A stretch of 64,000 bases of DNA from Toxorhynchites rutilus septentrionalis (Eukaryota > Arthropoda > Insecta > Diptera > Culicidae): contig NC_073746.1 in the NCBI RefSeq assembly GCF_029784135.1, positions 56,890,097 to 56,954,096 on the forward strand, written 5' to 3'. Position 1 is the stretch's first letter; every line of letters begins with the position of its first letter. The notes below the pieces were generated by a model. The model searched no databases, was not told the origin of the DNA, and was given only the letters and a program-made list of their open reading frames with translations. Positions 33,486-45,173 of this stretch are shown piece after piece. The translations under genes were made by a program, and so were the position numbers.

Positions 33486-34770
33486 AAGGGTGTGTCACAT
33501 CAAATTGCATCACGGAAAAAACGCTGTAGAAATTCGCCCAGTAGACCGATCCTTTTGAAAATTTTAGACAGTAAAATAAAAACTATTAAACAACTTTTGG
33601 CATTTTCTTTTTATTCATACTTCAAGCCCAAGCCCGTATGTTCGCACCTTCCTCTTTACCCCGTCCATAAGGTTCTGTACAACGTCAGGTTGTAGTTTTT
33701 TTTTTTGAACAGAAATCCATTTTCTCTTGAAGTCCGCCTCCGATTTGACAACTTTTGGGTTCTTCCGGAGGGCCTGCTTCATAATCACCCAAAATTTCTC
33801 TATTGGGCGAAGCTCCGGCGCGTTGGGCGGGTTCATTTCCTTTGGCACGAAGGTGACCCCGTTGGCTTCGTACCACTCCAACACGTCCTTTGAATAGTGG
33901 CACGAAGCGAGATCCGACCAGAAGATGGTCGGGCCCTCGTGCTGCTTCAATAGTGGTAGTAAGCGCTTCTGTAGGCACTCCTTAAGGTAAACCTGACCGT
34001 TTACCATGCCGGTCATCACGAAGGGGGCGCTCCGCTTTCCGCAAGAGCAGATCGCTTGCCACACCATGTACTTTTTGGCAAACTTGAATAGTTTCTGCTT
34101 GCGAATCTCCTCCGGAACGCTGAATTTGTCCTCTGCGGAGAAGAACAACAGGCCCGGCAGCTGACGAAAGTCCGCTTTGACGTAGGTTTCGTCATCCATT
34201 ACCAGGCAATGCGGCTTCGTCAGCATTTCGGTGTACAGCTTCCGGGCTCGCGTCTTCCCCACCGCGGTTAGGAGCCTTCTGAACCTTGTATGTACGCAGG
34301 CCCTCCCGCTGCTTGGTACGCTGGACGAATGAACTTGACAAATTCAGCTTATTGGCGACATCCTGGACCGAACTTCTCGGATCACGTCTAAACTGCTTAA
34401 CTATGCGTTTGTGATCTTTTTTCACTGACGGAGCATCCATTTTTGCCGTTCTTCACCTTCCGGTCGATGGTTAGGTTCTCGAAGTATCGTTTTAGTACTC
34501 TGCTGACCGTGGATTGGACGATTCCCAGCATCTTACCGATGTCCCGATGTGACAACTCCGGATTCTCGAAATGAGTGCACAGGATTAATTCACGACGCTC
34601 TTTTTCGTTCGACGACATTTTTCCAAATTCACGAAAAATTGACAGTGAAGCATGGCCAACGTGATCTATACAGTCTTATCTGATTATAAGCGAAAGCTGA
34701 AGATATAATTCCTAAAAATTAAATTTCTACAACGTTTTTTCCGTGATGCAATTTGATGTGACACACCCTT
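33486..34770 (-). mobile_element. D,D37E (ITmD37E-type) element, 38 bp perfect TIRs
   Basis: The element is 1285 bp with identical 38 bp inverted ends (33486-33523 and 34733-34770, starting AAGGGTGTGTCACATCAAAT). The TA target is duplicated at 33484-33485 and 34771-34772. It inserted between the first and second internal monomers of the CTAGCTGACCCGGC repeat, so it is the younger element. Transposase on the minus strand. Confidence 0.93.
33615..34618 (-). pseudogene. ITmD37E-type transposase, intact triad but two frameshifts
   Basis: This is a mosquito-type Tc1/mariner transposase. The N-terminal frame begins at ATG 34618 (MSSNEKERRELILCTHFENP) with a helix-turn-helix (HRDIGKMLGIVQSTVSRVLK). 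A shift near 34445 leads to the second HTH (VKKDHKRIVKQFRRDP, NKLNLSSSFVQRTKQREGLR). A second shift near 34270 leads to the catalytic domain (34262-33615). In that 215-residue frame the first Asp lies in MDDETY (residue 23/24). The second Asp is D117 in FWSDLASCHYS and Glu is E155 in RPIEKFW, giving exactly 37 residues between. No stop interrupts the catalytic domain. Only the two frameshifts separate this copy from an open gene, which agrees with its perfect TIRs and recent insertion. Confidence 0.92.
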
Positions 34771-35104
34771 TAGAAACGTTTCGTGTTCCCTAGAACCTTC
34801 ACATGCCAAAGTCGGCTCCTTTTGCTTGATTAGTTTTCGAGTTATGCAGAAATTTGTCTTTCATTTGTATGGCAACTCCACTTAGAGAGGGGGTGGAGTG
34901 TCTAACCACCATCATTTATTGTACCCTTAAACCTCCATATGCCTAATTTGGTTTCATTTGCTTGATTAATTATCGAGTAATGCAGAAATGTGTGTTTCAT
35001 TTGTGAGGGTGTAATCTTTTGCGATGAGGAACAAAACTTCCACTATTCACGAAAATCTGAGAACCACTATATCGGTTTGGCAAGGAAAGGCTATATTTGC
35101 ATAT

Positions 35105-35656
35105 TACTAGCTGACCCGGCGAGCTTCGTCACGCCCAAAATTAATTTTGTGGTATAAATTCTTTCGAACATTCACGTTTTCTTACTAAGCGAACGTTCGT
35201 GATTTAAATCACAGTACTCGCTATTGATTGATCTTGTTATTGTTTCTTTGCATTTTCCTCTTATTATAATTTTCTTATCACTTCTACCGAAACTCGGCAT
35301 TACAACATAAAATTATTTCCAGTCACAGACCATTCCCTCCTCGGGTTTTCCGTTTACCAACACATTTGGCCTTCTATTTTTATTTATATAGATATATGAA
35401 TGCGTTATTTCGCCTGAAAATCAATTTCCACTTTCGAACAAAGATCAATTTCGTTAACGCAAACATCAAATGGACTGACAAATCTTATCATGATGTAATT
35501 GTAGAAGTTTTCCAGAAAAAATCCGATTTATTTCTCCGGTACATTCATCTATGGAGAGAGACGAATACAACAAAAGAAGGCTCAAATCGGACCATTACTT
35601 ATTCAGGTTTTCCGCTTGCCAACACATTATGCTTTCCATTTTTATTTATATAGATT
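35105..35656 (+). repeat. CTAGCTGACCCGGC repeat, second start with two similar ends
   Basis: Begins CTAGCTGACCCGGCGAGCTT at 35107. Two copies of an end block follow: GGGTTTTCCGTTTACCAACA...TTTTTATTTATATAGAT ending about 35395, and GGTTTTCCGCTTGCCAACA...TTTTTATTTATATAGAT ending about 35655. This indicates a tandem or nested pair of repeat ends. A weak related piece (TTAGCTGATCCGACG...ATAAAATTATTTCTAG) lies at 50610-50660. Confidence 0.6.
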
Positions 35657-36257
35657 ATTTTTTATTTATATTATTTTCAATAATTTTTTTTTTTAAATGA
35701 TCGAGTGTTTGATCGTCTGTATTAAAATTTTGGCTGTGAATGTTTATAAAAATGTTCTAATCTGGTCGGCTCGTGTAGAATAATTGCAGATATTTTGTGA
35801 TTTCTCCGTGATTTCTTGTTTGAGAAAGGGACCTCCTATCGAGAGAATTCTTAGTATTATTGATGAAATGCGATTCTGTTTCCCATCAAAAGAAAATGTT
35901 CTGGTGTACTGTGTTAATAATTTGAAACCCCATGTCCCAATTTATAAGTTATTTTTTACCAATGATCAGTTAGTGTCATTTCAAAATTTAATTTTGATTT
36001 ATGCTGGGGATCTTGATGGCTTTTTTATAGTCTTGTTGATTCAGGTGAAATGCCGGAGACTAAATTTCTCAAAACAGTGGACAATTTTTACGATACTTGG
36101 GGTACATCGAAAAACGGAAGCCTAACATAGGAGCAGCATTACATTATAAATTGATTGTATGAAAATCAATTCTCGAAGTGATTCAAAGTAACATTGGTAT
36201 AAGATTTCCTGTTCAGATAGTTCAATACAATTTTGGTTTGGAGGTCTAGCAGTTTGG
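35657..36257. other. Unassigned sequence
   Basis: A 114-codon plus-strand frame (35784-36125) has no recognised motif and no ATG start. No gene or repeat is identified. Confidence 0.35.
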
Positions 36258-36976
36258 TACTTCATTGCACTTCTAACTGTTCATTCGTGTTGATGGTAAG
36301 CTATCTAAAACAGTTATCTAAACACGTGTGTCAACACGAATGAACAGAAGTGCAATAAGTACTTCAGAATCATTTACTGCCGTTTTCGCATCAGAACAAT
36401 GTGATAATTAGGTAATTTGGCATTAATTCATAAAATCTGAAAGATCATGACATGGTTTAATGAATAGGGGCTTCAGATTCAGGACTGGTTAGATTGTTTA
36501 CCAAATAAAAACCCTATCAGGCACTTATGAGGAGTGATCAGACGAATAGTAGATGCAGCTTACAAGTAGTATGGGTCATTTGAAGAGTTTAAACGAGCAG
36601 TATCCTCTGCGTAGAACGTGATACACTCTACAACATGGCGCAACATGGTCATAACCACCCCGAATGGGTTATTTGAACTGATTGAGGACTAAAGATGACC
36701 TACGAACTAGAAATTCGTAATCGTAATTCATGTTAAATTGGCGTTAATTTTGTAAAGGAGTGAGAGTTTTTCCATATGGTTCTATAGTTATGAAACACTG
36801 GAATTTGAGTTTTTTGAATGTTTCGTGCCTGAACACAACAATAAATTTGAAATGGCCAGTCTTATAAGTTAAGATAGCTATTGTATTCTACACAATATAC
36901 TTCAATTAAACCGACTTCTTACATATTTCTGGAAACTGAGAAAAAATGAGTGGTGCTATAGTTGAGAAACGCAGTG
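36258..36976 (-). mobile_element. R1 element copy 2 with a palindromic segment
   Basis: The right edge GTTGAGAAACGCAGTG (to 36976) and the preceding 600 bp match, in inverse, the left part of R1 at 7550. Blocks include TTTCCAGAAATATGTAAG, ACTGGCCATTTCAAA, TGTTGTGTTCAGGC and AACCCATTCGGGGTGG in complement. The left edge holds a hairpin: TTCTAACTGTTCATTCGTGT (about 36270) is mirrored by ACACGAATGAACAGAAGTG (about 36331). Confidence 0.75.
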
Positions 36977-37190
36977 TTGGTATGGAACCCAAATTTCATA
37001 TCGATTCGCATATCCCATCTTGATTAAATGCTTATGTTATGCTTCGCTATCTCACGCACACTATATCGTGGATTTTCAGTGAGCACAGTCTTGATAATAT
37101 CCGTTTCCGTCTTTGCCGTTCTGCCGCTGCATGTTTTCTTTGCACTATTGCCTTTTTTAAACTAATGAAGCATAACATTACACAAATACT
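36977..37190 (-). pseudogene. Mariner N-terminal HTH fragment, inverted
   Basis: On the minus strand this encodes GRTAKTETDIIKTVLTENPR and YSVREIAKHNISI, then, with a frame change, NRYEIWVPY. This corresponds to the second helix-turn-helix of a mariner transposase (NPRYTxREIA... to WVPH). The fragment stops exactly where R1 copy 2 begins. The next expected part of a mariner occurs in the opposite orientation at 37479, beyond R1 copy 3. Confidence 0.7.
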
Positions 37191-37478
37191 TCTATTGGCT
37201 CACCATAACGAACTAAACACTTATCATAATTCATGTTAAATTGATGTTAATTTGTAAAGGAGTGAGAGTTTTCCCATATGGTCCTATAATTATGAGACAC
37301 TGGAATTTTAGTTTCTTGAATGTTTCGTCCCTGAACACAACAATAATGTTGAAATGGCCAGTCTTATGAATGAAAATAGCAACTGTATTCTTCACTATAT
37401 ACTTCAATTCAACCGACTTCTTACATATCTCTGGAAACTCAGAAAAAACGAATGATTCTATAGTTGTGAAACGCAGTG
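37190..37478 (-). mobile_element. R1 element copy 3 (one end)
   Basis: From 37195 to 37478 the sequence matches the last 290 bp of copy 2: AATTCATGTTAAATTGATGT, GGAGTGAGAGTTTTCCCATA, ACTGGAATTTTAGTTTCTTG, and TTCTATAGTTGTGAAACGCA followed by GTG. It ends at 37478 followed by TA. The block TTCTATAGTTGTG is the uninterrupted target of the 8300-9217 insertion. Confidence 0.8.
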
Positions 37479-38060
37479 TATAGACGGAGGCCGACCGTGC
37501 GATTTGCTTCTTCAGCGACATAAAAGAGGCTTGTCACTGGGGATGAGACTTGGATTTTATACCAAAATGTGTATCGAAAACGCACTTGGTCTAAGAAAAA
37601 TAGACCATCAACTGTGACGAACCCTGGACTTCATCCGAAGAAGGTTTTTCTGTACGTTTGGTGGGACTGCCAAAGGTGTAGTGTATTGCAATCAACTGGA
37701 TCAATTGAAGCCACCATAGCAGAAAAATAGCCAGAATTGGTGAACGGACGAGGCATCGTTTTCCATCAGTACATCGAAAGATTGCAAGTTGCGTTGACCG
37801 TAAGGCAAACAAATATTACAATTTGATTGGGACGTTCTACTTCATCCCCCGTACTCCCCAGACCTTGCTCCATCCGATGACATCTCTCCTTTAAAAAATC
37901 TCTCTGTGGTAAATCTTTCAAATCCATAAATGAAACAGAAATGAACCAAGATCAATATTTTGCAAAAAAGCTTCAATAATTTTGGAGAGAAGGAATAATG
38001 AGGCTTCCTGAGACAGAATGGTTCATATATAACATAAAAAATCCACCCTAAACAACAAAT
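37479..38060 (+). pseudogene. Mariner catalytic domain relic
   Basis: Plus-strand pieces in several frames read CDLLLQRHK, RLVTGDETWILYQNVYRKRT (first catalytic Asp in TGDE), LHPKKVFLYVWWD, PELVNGRGIVFHQ, HPPYSPDLAPSD (third Asp) and KKLQ-FWREGIMRLPE. The DNARPH motif of the second Asp is eroded. The order and spacing are those of a D,D34D mariner. The start (CDLLLQ) continues directly from the WVPY end of the inverted fragment at 36977-37190. Many stops and shifts show an old copy. Confidence 0.8.
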
Positions 38061-39316
38061 ATCATGAATTCATTTCGCATAAAAAAGAGAGGACTAATGG
38101 GACAATCTAACATTTTTCTTTTGGCATACGTGTTCCGTTTTCAAGCCTAAACTATTTAGTCAGCTCATTTATGGGCGGCAATGACGGAAGCTCGACTATG
38201 GGATGCTCCTCCCAGTTTCATTGAAACATGTGACTGATTCTGATCGAGGAGACTATAGTGGCTCGAGTGAGCGGATGCACACATTGACAGTATGTCCCAC
38301 TGAACAGAGCATGACTAACTCTTTCAGACAAATGTAAAAATCACGTCGCTTTGACTTCGTGTAGAAACTCGAAGACAGCAAAACCTTCCTCGCTCGAGAA
38401 CGAGCGTTCAAATGCGAGCGTTGCTCAAATTATCCTCAGTCAACACAACATTGGGAAATGTTCTAATAACAGAGCAACTCAATTCTACGGAGCAAAAAAC
38501 ACAGTTGCATCATCCAGTTCGAACAGAACGCCGATTTCGTTCTTCGTGGCAAGTCCCGCGAGCGAACAACCTGGCGCTAACTCCGTGCTGCTCTGAACTC
38601 GATATGTTGCTACAGTTGCAGCCTGGCTGCTGCAGCAGCACCCAAACACACATTGCAAATACATTTGTGCATGTTAACGATCTAGTAATAGCGCAATTTC
38701 GGACTATTATTGTTCTCAAATAATTTTAATTACATTAGGGTACCATTCTCCAGCACGGCAGCCGGGCTTAAAGTGAGCTCACGCGTTCGCCGTAGCGCGA
38801 GTTGGACGCACGTGAGGTTGCCGAAAGATTCTGCGCCCTCCCCATCCGTACCGCACAAGATCTTTCTCAGTTTGAACGAAACATTTCAGCGACCGACAGT
38901 GGCTACACAACCCGACAGCTGTATACCTTTTCATTATAATGTTTACGTTGGAGCGCTAGCGGAAAAGTGCTTTCCGAGCTGTTGTGGCCAGTTTGCAGAA
39001 GGACCGATGCCTACCTCTCGCGTCCATTGTTTCGTTGTTTTTGCATCCAACCCTTGCTGGTCCTACTACTGCTGCTGGTATTATTATCATTTCAAGAGAA
39101 ACAACCGTAAAAACTTATCTGGGCTTTGGTGGAAAGACGGTGGTTGCAAACAACGGTGACCTATGCGTGCACCGGTGCAATTGCATGCCACCGCTTTGCA
39201 CTTTTTCATAGCCCATAACCGGAGACCCGACGCTATTTAGAATTTAACCAGCGCGCTAGGAGAGGAAAAACAAAATATTGTTACGAAGCTGATATTTTCC
39301 ACCACTTACTAACGAA
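38061..39316. other. Higher-GC unassigned stretch, possible upstream region
   Basis: From about 38350 the sequence is less AT-rich and has longer open frames in several phases (38351-38596, 38412-38723, 38710-39159). None shows a known domain. A CTGCTGCAGCAGCA palindromic repeat lies near 38628. The composition and the candidate exon at 39317 would fit a promoter/5' UTR region, but no core promoter motif is convincing. Confidence 0.35.
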
Positions 39317-39419
39317 ATGGCCCCCGTCAACGTGGCTCGGTTATCTGAGCGGGAACTTTACAATGGTTTTCGAAAGGCGGCGGGACGTACGGAGAGAGCC
39401 CACGGACGTTTTCCCCCCA
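39317..39419 (+). CDS. Candidate first coding exon, product unknown
   Basis: An ATG at 39317 in strong insect context (AACGAAATGG) opens 34 codons, MAPVNVARLSERELYNGFRK followed by AAGRTERAHGRFPP. The frame runs into CCA|GTAAGT at 39417-39425, a near-perfect splice donor; without splicing it stops seven bases later. The stretch is GC-richer and not repetitive in this window. The peptide is basic, with no signal peptide and no domain I recognise. If real, the exon ends in phase 1 and the gene continues to the right across a long intron. Alternatively ATG and donor coincide by chance. Confidence 0.3.
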
Positions 39420-42400
39420 GTAAGTAAGCTGCTGAGTGCTGAATGAATATCGATTTCATAATGATTTAAATTTATGATTATGAATAGCGGGGACTCTCAT
39501 ACCGAAGGGAGACAATGCTGCGACACGGTTGGTCGGGACGAACAGATATAGTTTTCAAAATGATCAACCTATTAAATAGGGCTTTGAAAACTGCATGACG
39601 GGCGGCGGCATCGGCGGTAATGGGAGCTTTTTAATTGAGGAAATATGTTTTATTCGGTCACCAGGGCGAGGGCCGTATTGCAGTAATTGGCTTTCGTCGT
39701 ATCGGAGGCAATCTAATATGGTCAATAAATTATCTCTTAATAGATGTGATGTAATGAAATTCCGAATCATAAAAAAGTTGAATAGACGTTGTTGGAGTGA
39801 TTAATGATTCAAATCTGCATCAGATGGCTACGGCACAAGATGCAAAGGGAAAGAGAACAATACAGCACAAATGTTAGCAGTCTGAAATTGGCAATAATAT
39901 ATTTGAAACAGAAATGTGATGAGCTGCATATTTCTTTATCGTAAACTATCAGAGTATATTTTGATCACATTCTGGCGTTATAAAGATTCAAGGGAGAAGC
40001 AATCGGGATTAATAGAGTCTTCTATCCACAACGGTTCAAGACATGATTATCAAATTCATCATTTTTCCTCGATTCGATTATTTTGAAAGTACAAACATTG
40101 CATATAAAAGATTGAGATAAAATAACTGAAGACAACATTAATAACTAAAACTAATAGTTTTAACTAAAGCTGGAAACATCATTCAAAACTGATATTGTAG
40201 TGAGAGGTCTACACAGTTGCTGGGTTTCTCATGAATATTATTTTATGTGGAAACGTGTGTTTTCAGCATAATGGAAACTTCACAAACTTTGTGTTTGTGT
40301 TTCTTTGTTCGCTTGGTCCTCTTTGCTATACCATTCTGTCTTTTGGTACTTGTTGCAATGACAGGAACATGTTATTGAATTTTTAGGTTGAGTATTGCAT
40401 TCTACCCCTACTGCCTCGTTTGCTGATTCAATCGGACAGGCTTCTGAATATTCGACTTGTCACCTATGCTATGAAACCTTTTCAAGCCGTTCTTCCGAGT
40501 TCAGAAAACATTCTACATCTGTTCACATCAGTTTCTCAAAGTACGCCTGGCTAACCCTGACATCAGAACTTTAATCCAAATTTCCTGAACGATCTCAAAA
40601 ATGGGTATTTCAATGCGTGGATTTCTAGTCGAGTTTGAGAAGAATTAAATCTAATAAGATTTTTTTACACAAAACTCTGTTAATTAGATGTTGACGTGGC
40701 TCTTGTACCCATCGATAAAGACAAAAGCCGAAAACTCGGAACATTTGTTCATTAATCCATCACCCATCCAAAACTTCTACAGATCAACAATTTCACGAGT
40801 TAACCACTGCCGAGATATATGATCAATGATGGCGTGATTTCTTCATCAGCACTGTTTCCGAAAAGTATCGCTATTATTGGCTACTTTAGCTACGCTGTTC
40901 AATACTAATTAGTGTTAATTTGCTTTATTCATTTTATTCAATTTGCTTTCCTACTCCGAATGCCCGCACTTTTTTCTTCATTCCACCCATTATTCTTATT
41001 TCTTAATAGTATTCATCCAAACTGTGCATGAACATTTCGTGAATCGATTTCTCCTGCTTTTGAAAGGTTTTTGTAGGCGAAGACAATATTTTTTCATCAG
41101 TATTTTAAAAAAAATGCCAACAAATCAATTTTTTGTAATTCTAAGTGAAACCTGTTGTTATTTTGCAAAAATTGCCATGTGTTTCTCGCCTGTTGAGAGC
41201 CTGTAGGGGTGTCCAGAATTCCGTTTAGTCGGGAATTTTAGTAGCCATCTACATAATTTAACGTACTAAATTTGAAGCGAATTGTTAACTACGAGGGTCG
41301 TTCAAAAGCAACACAAAAAGTTTTAGTGCCTCAGAAATCACGGAAAAATAAAGTTAGGACAAAAAAACAAGGTGATTTTCGTAATCTACGTTTTATTTTC
41401 TATTTTTCTACGCAAAATAAATAATATAATCTGCCAAAAAAGTGCAACTCAAACGATCGATTGTTGTACTTCAAATAAAAATTATTCCGTTGTGCACCGT
41501 CAAAGACTGTTACTTCTAAAAAAAGAGAAAATAGGGTGCTTTGGAGAATAGATTAGACAAAATTTACTAGTTAATCCCAATTTGAAAAATCTTTGTGCAA
41601 GCGGCCTATAAAGTGTGTCTACGGCAATAGGTAAATAGAGCGTTATCAAGCATAAATTGATTGGAATCATAACCATAATCGTCAGATTTCACTATCACCA
41701 TTACTAATTCATTATTCTAGGGGGAAGTAACGATGAAACAACAATTTGAAGACCATGTAAGAAAATTTGTTGTTGGGGAATTATTGTAAATAGCAATTTC
41801 GGTTAATTGTGTTTCTTGGTTGTGTAGAATGCCTTCAACAATGCATAGATACCATAAAATACCAGATATATATTCTCGGGAATCATAAAAAAACCATGTA
41901 AGTTGTTTCATCAAACATGATACAGACAAACCATTTTTTGTGCGAGGGATAGCCACCACAACAAAAAAAAGTAGAAGGGTCTGAGCCTAGGGGCACGGAC
42001 GGAAGTTTGACGTAGGACTGCGATTGTTCAGAACACTTGGTTATTTTAAATGTAATTCTTTTCATTGTTCAGAAATCTGTTAGTTTAACCTTTTTTGAAA
42101 CTCTAAATATTAGGCCTGAGAAGGGCCGTTCGTTGTTTGTACTCATAACCTTCAAACGGTTTATAACGAACAAAGAAAGACAATAAGCTTCTGGCAGGTT
42201 GTTCAACTGTCTAATTGAAAATGACTAATGAATATCAGTGGGATACATAACAGTTTAGAATGGTAGATGAAGTATATGTGAATCGGTAAAAAATTATATC
42301 GTCATTGATTACATTGAATATGAAATTTATGGAAAAGAAACGAAACGAAAAAACAAGTTGAAAATACTCACGATTTCGTGATATTTTGAGGTAAAATACA

Positions 42401-42581
42401 CATGAAATCATGAAGTTGCTTTATTTTTGATGAATAGCTATGGTATTGTGATTTCTTTCCATTGTCTTATACTTATTATTAGGCATCGAAAGCAGTAGCT
42501 TTTTCTGTGAAATATTGTTCGTTTGCAGACTATCACAATCATGTCGTATTGGTTCTACTGCTCAATCTATCATAGAAGGAT
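39420..42581. other. Unassigned, presumed intergenic or intronic
   Basis: No recognised gene, RNA or dated repeat in 3.1 kb. TACGAGGGTCGTTCAAAAGC at 41290 resembles a mariner-type terminus, but no mirrored end was found. TTTGACGTAGG (42006-42016) is the inverse of the CCTACGTCAAA motif shared with other repeats. AT-rich. Confidence 0.4.
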
Positions 42582-42875
42582 TTTTTTTTATTAATTCGTT
42601 TATTTTTACAGGCTCAATTACATAAGTTTAAAGGAGCCGAATTCTTAAATATATTTTTAAAAACTATATATATAAACAATTTTCTTAAATCTATGGTTAT
42701 TAATATGAGAAACCGATCACTCGCAGTGGGCTTGAGATTAGAAGGGTGACATATTTTCTCAGGAAAAGGATGGGATATGAGGAAATTATTACAATATTTA
42801 TAATCACACACACTCAATTTTTAAATCTATTCGTACATCTATTGTTAATTTACATTTCAACTTATTCTTCTGTTT
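42582..42875 (-). repeat. LINE-type 3' end with poly(A), minus strand
   Basis: A T-run (42582-42590) followed by ATTAATTCGTTTATTTTTAC, GGCTCAATTACATAAGTTTA and AAGGAGCCGAATTC mirrors the plus-strand copy at 25555-25891. It continues to GAATAAGTTGAAATGTAAAT in inverse at about 42870. The A tail shows the direction. A 5'-truncated non-LTR retrotransposon copy. Confidence 0.7.
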
Positions 42876-43059
42876 ATAGAAGGAATTGAATCATAGAGAA
42901 TTATGAATATGAGTTATGAAGAATTTAATTATCTCAATAAATCTACGCATGATAATCGCTGCCTCCTCCTAATTAATGAACGATCACTGTATGGGTGACA
43001 CCTTTGATGAAATCTCGCATGAAGTTTGAGTGATGCATGAAATCTTGCATCTAATTACT

Positions 43060-43415
43060 TTAACACCTTGCTAATATGTTAGATAGGACGTATCATTTCA
43101 CGCAATTTTGTGTTACATACAACATTCATTGGAGCGAAGTTGGAAGAAAGAATGCATATCCCATGATTTACCTTCGCACCCGTTCGCAAAACGTACCTCT
43201 TTTATTTGTTAAATTGTTAGCTTGTTTTATTATTTCCACTGTTGATGTCTTAGGCGAAAAAAATTGTGGATAAATTTGCCGTCTAATGGTATATATTCTA
43301 ACATATATCGTAAGAACGAATCTGCGTAATATGCATTTGAAAACACTTAATGAACGTTACATTTTTCGTAGAGTGACCTCCCTATATAGAAATCAAAAAC
43401 GTAGTACTACGTCAA
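43060..43415 (+). repeat. Dispersed repeat, copy 2 of 2
   Basis: Collinear with 24930-25290: GCAATTTTGTGTTACATACA, GCCGTCTAATGGTATATATT, AATCTGCGT and GTAGTACTACGTCAAA. Function and class are unknown. Confidence 0.65.
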
Positions 43416-43424
43416 AATCGCATG

Positions 43425-43857
43425 CAAAAAATCGTAAAAACCTTCACCAGCAGCTTTAAAAAATCGTGTTTGGACACAATTCGAAAAAAAACTTGTTTTG
43501 TGCGGTAGATAGGGACCGCATAAAAAAGTTTCCTCAAGAAAATAACTCAAATTCACGTCGTTCACCATTCGATTTCTTTCGGTTTCCCTGCTTTGCGATG
43601 GAACAGTTTGCCTTTTTGGTGGTGCTTTTAGTTGCATGTCGAAACTTGTTGCTATAAGAAATAATGTCATGCGCAACATAGAGCATTTGATGGAAGGATG
43701 GGAATGATTTGAGGAGTGCATAATTTAGACGGAAATTGTTTTTTTTTGCACTGAAATGCATATAATACATCGAAAAAAAAAACTAAATGGACCACAGCTT
43801 TGTCAAATATGCTTCTTTTCATATACCGCAAAAAATCGCACAAAAAAGGTTTTCCTG
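43425..43857 (-). mobile_element. GTGCGG MITE copy, interrupted
   Basis: GTGCGGTAGATAGGGACCGC, ATAAAAAAGTTTCCTCAAGA and ACTCAAATTCACG (43500-43560) are the inverse of the MITE at 55700-55907. The matching terminus CGCACAAAAAAGGTTTTCCTG ends at 43857 before TA. About 250 bp of other sequence (43565-43820) separates body and end, so this copy was interrupted. Confidence 0.6.
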
Positions 43858-44701
43858 TATTGTCGGCAACATAATTTCTTTCAGCGAATCATTCAGTTCT
43901 CGAAATTTTTGTAGTATTTTCGGGCGCTAGTTATCAGACCAAAAACGACCTATTAAATTTTTAAAACAACAAACCAAAGCTGACTTCACTTTTAACAATA
44001 TTAATTTGGTGGGAATATCAATAATGAATTTGACATCCTTAAATGTTGAACACATAATTTCTATATCGGGTATAAACTTAATGTGTTTTATTTGCGTTGT
44101 AAGATCATTCTTTCAGCCATTTTTCAGTTCACAACTTGCTTGCATAACAAGCAATCTTTTTACATTTTGCTGTCTCCCGCAAAAAAATGTCGATCGAAGT
44201 ATGAAATTCTTGTGATAGTGACATTATGAACCTACCCTTTAAATGACAACCAATTTGACAACAAAATGGTGCATACTTGTTCCAAATCGGACAATTCGAA
44301 ACATTTCAAATTAACTTTTGAATTTTACGCAAAAAATAGTGGATTTATTTTCCCCAACCTAATATAATATACTGTTAGAGTAGGGAGATTTAAGATGCGG
44401 GGTTACCTTGAGTGAAATTTAGGTTGTCTGGTTATGAAAAAATAACTTGTCTTTCGGGGTGCCTTTTGGCAAAATTGATTTTTCACATCTCGAGAACGGT
44501 TAGTCTTAAAATGAAACGTTACATATAGTTTTTCATGTAGTATCGCATGTAGATTCCATTTTTCATATTATTAGGATTTCTCCGACAGAGTCAGAATCCG
44601 ACACTGCAGCAGTGTATGTAAAAAAATGTTGAATTAATAGGGTTTTCTAATAAAAATATATTTTGAAATATCGAAAGAGACACTTTTAGGACATAGAAGA
44701 G
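43858..44701. other. Unassigned sequence
   Basis: No recognised gene. A 69-codon frame at 44006-44215 is hydrophobic but has no family motif. Confidence 0.35.
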
Positions 44702-45173
44702 TGTTGGAATGCAATCATCCACCCAACACTACATTACTGATTTTATAACCACTCTGAGAATTGAACGATCTTGAGCACGAGAAGAGTGCACAATTTGTTA
44801 CGGCTGTGAGTGCCATGTACATCTGTGGGTCGTTTAGTTTTGTTCTTTCTGTTGTTTGTTGTGCATTCAAAGACAGAAGCAATAGACAGGCAGAGTAGAA
44901 AGGAATGATTTATCCAGACAGTCCAGTTCACGAGTCATCAATATTATTATTTGTAAAGTTTCGTTATATTATGTTAAAATAAATGAAAATAGTCGTTAAA
45001 AATAAACGTGGTTTGTGCTGTTGTTACGAAGTGCGTGGTCATTTATTCGTCGGTAATTTTCATCATTCGAATTGTGCAATAAATCCGCACACCCAACAAT
45101 CAAACGAGGGTTCGTTCACTCACCACCCATTGGAATACAGTCTGCGCAAAAGGAGTGTGGGTGGAGTTGAACA
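44702..45173 (+). repeat. Probable solo LTR, 472 bp
   Basis: Starts TGTTGGAATGC and ends GAGTTGAACA, giving the TG...CA ends of an LTR with a short inverted TGTT/AACA. The 6 bp GAAGAG lies directly on both sides (44696-44701 and 45174-45179), as a target duplication. An AATAAA-type signal is near 44977. No internal gag/pol or primer-binding site follows, so this is a solo LTR left by recombination. TGTTGGA starts are typical of Copia-type LTRs, though these usually duplicate 5 bp. Confidence 0.65.

Larger units (their letters stand above)
33202..35100 (+). repeat. CTAGCTGACCCGGC dispersed repeat with internal 140 bp monomers
   Basis: Starts TAGCTGACCCGGCAAACTTC, a start common in arthropod dispersed repeats. 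It contains three monomers with CATGCCAAATTTGGCTCC, TTAGTTTTCGAGTTATGCAG and TTTCATTTGTATGG at about 33371, 34801 and 34936. After removal of the D,D37E element the spacing is about 143 and 135 bp. A new CTAGCTGACCCGGC start follows at 35107. I cannot assign the class of this repeat. Confidence 0.7.

Noticed and set aside
41290..41320. TACGAGGGTCGTTCAAAAGC as a mariner terminus
   Set aside because: No mirrored end or transposase was found within reach, so no element could be defined.
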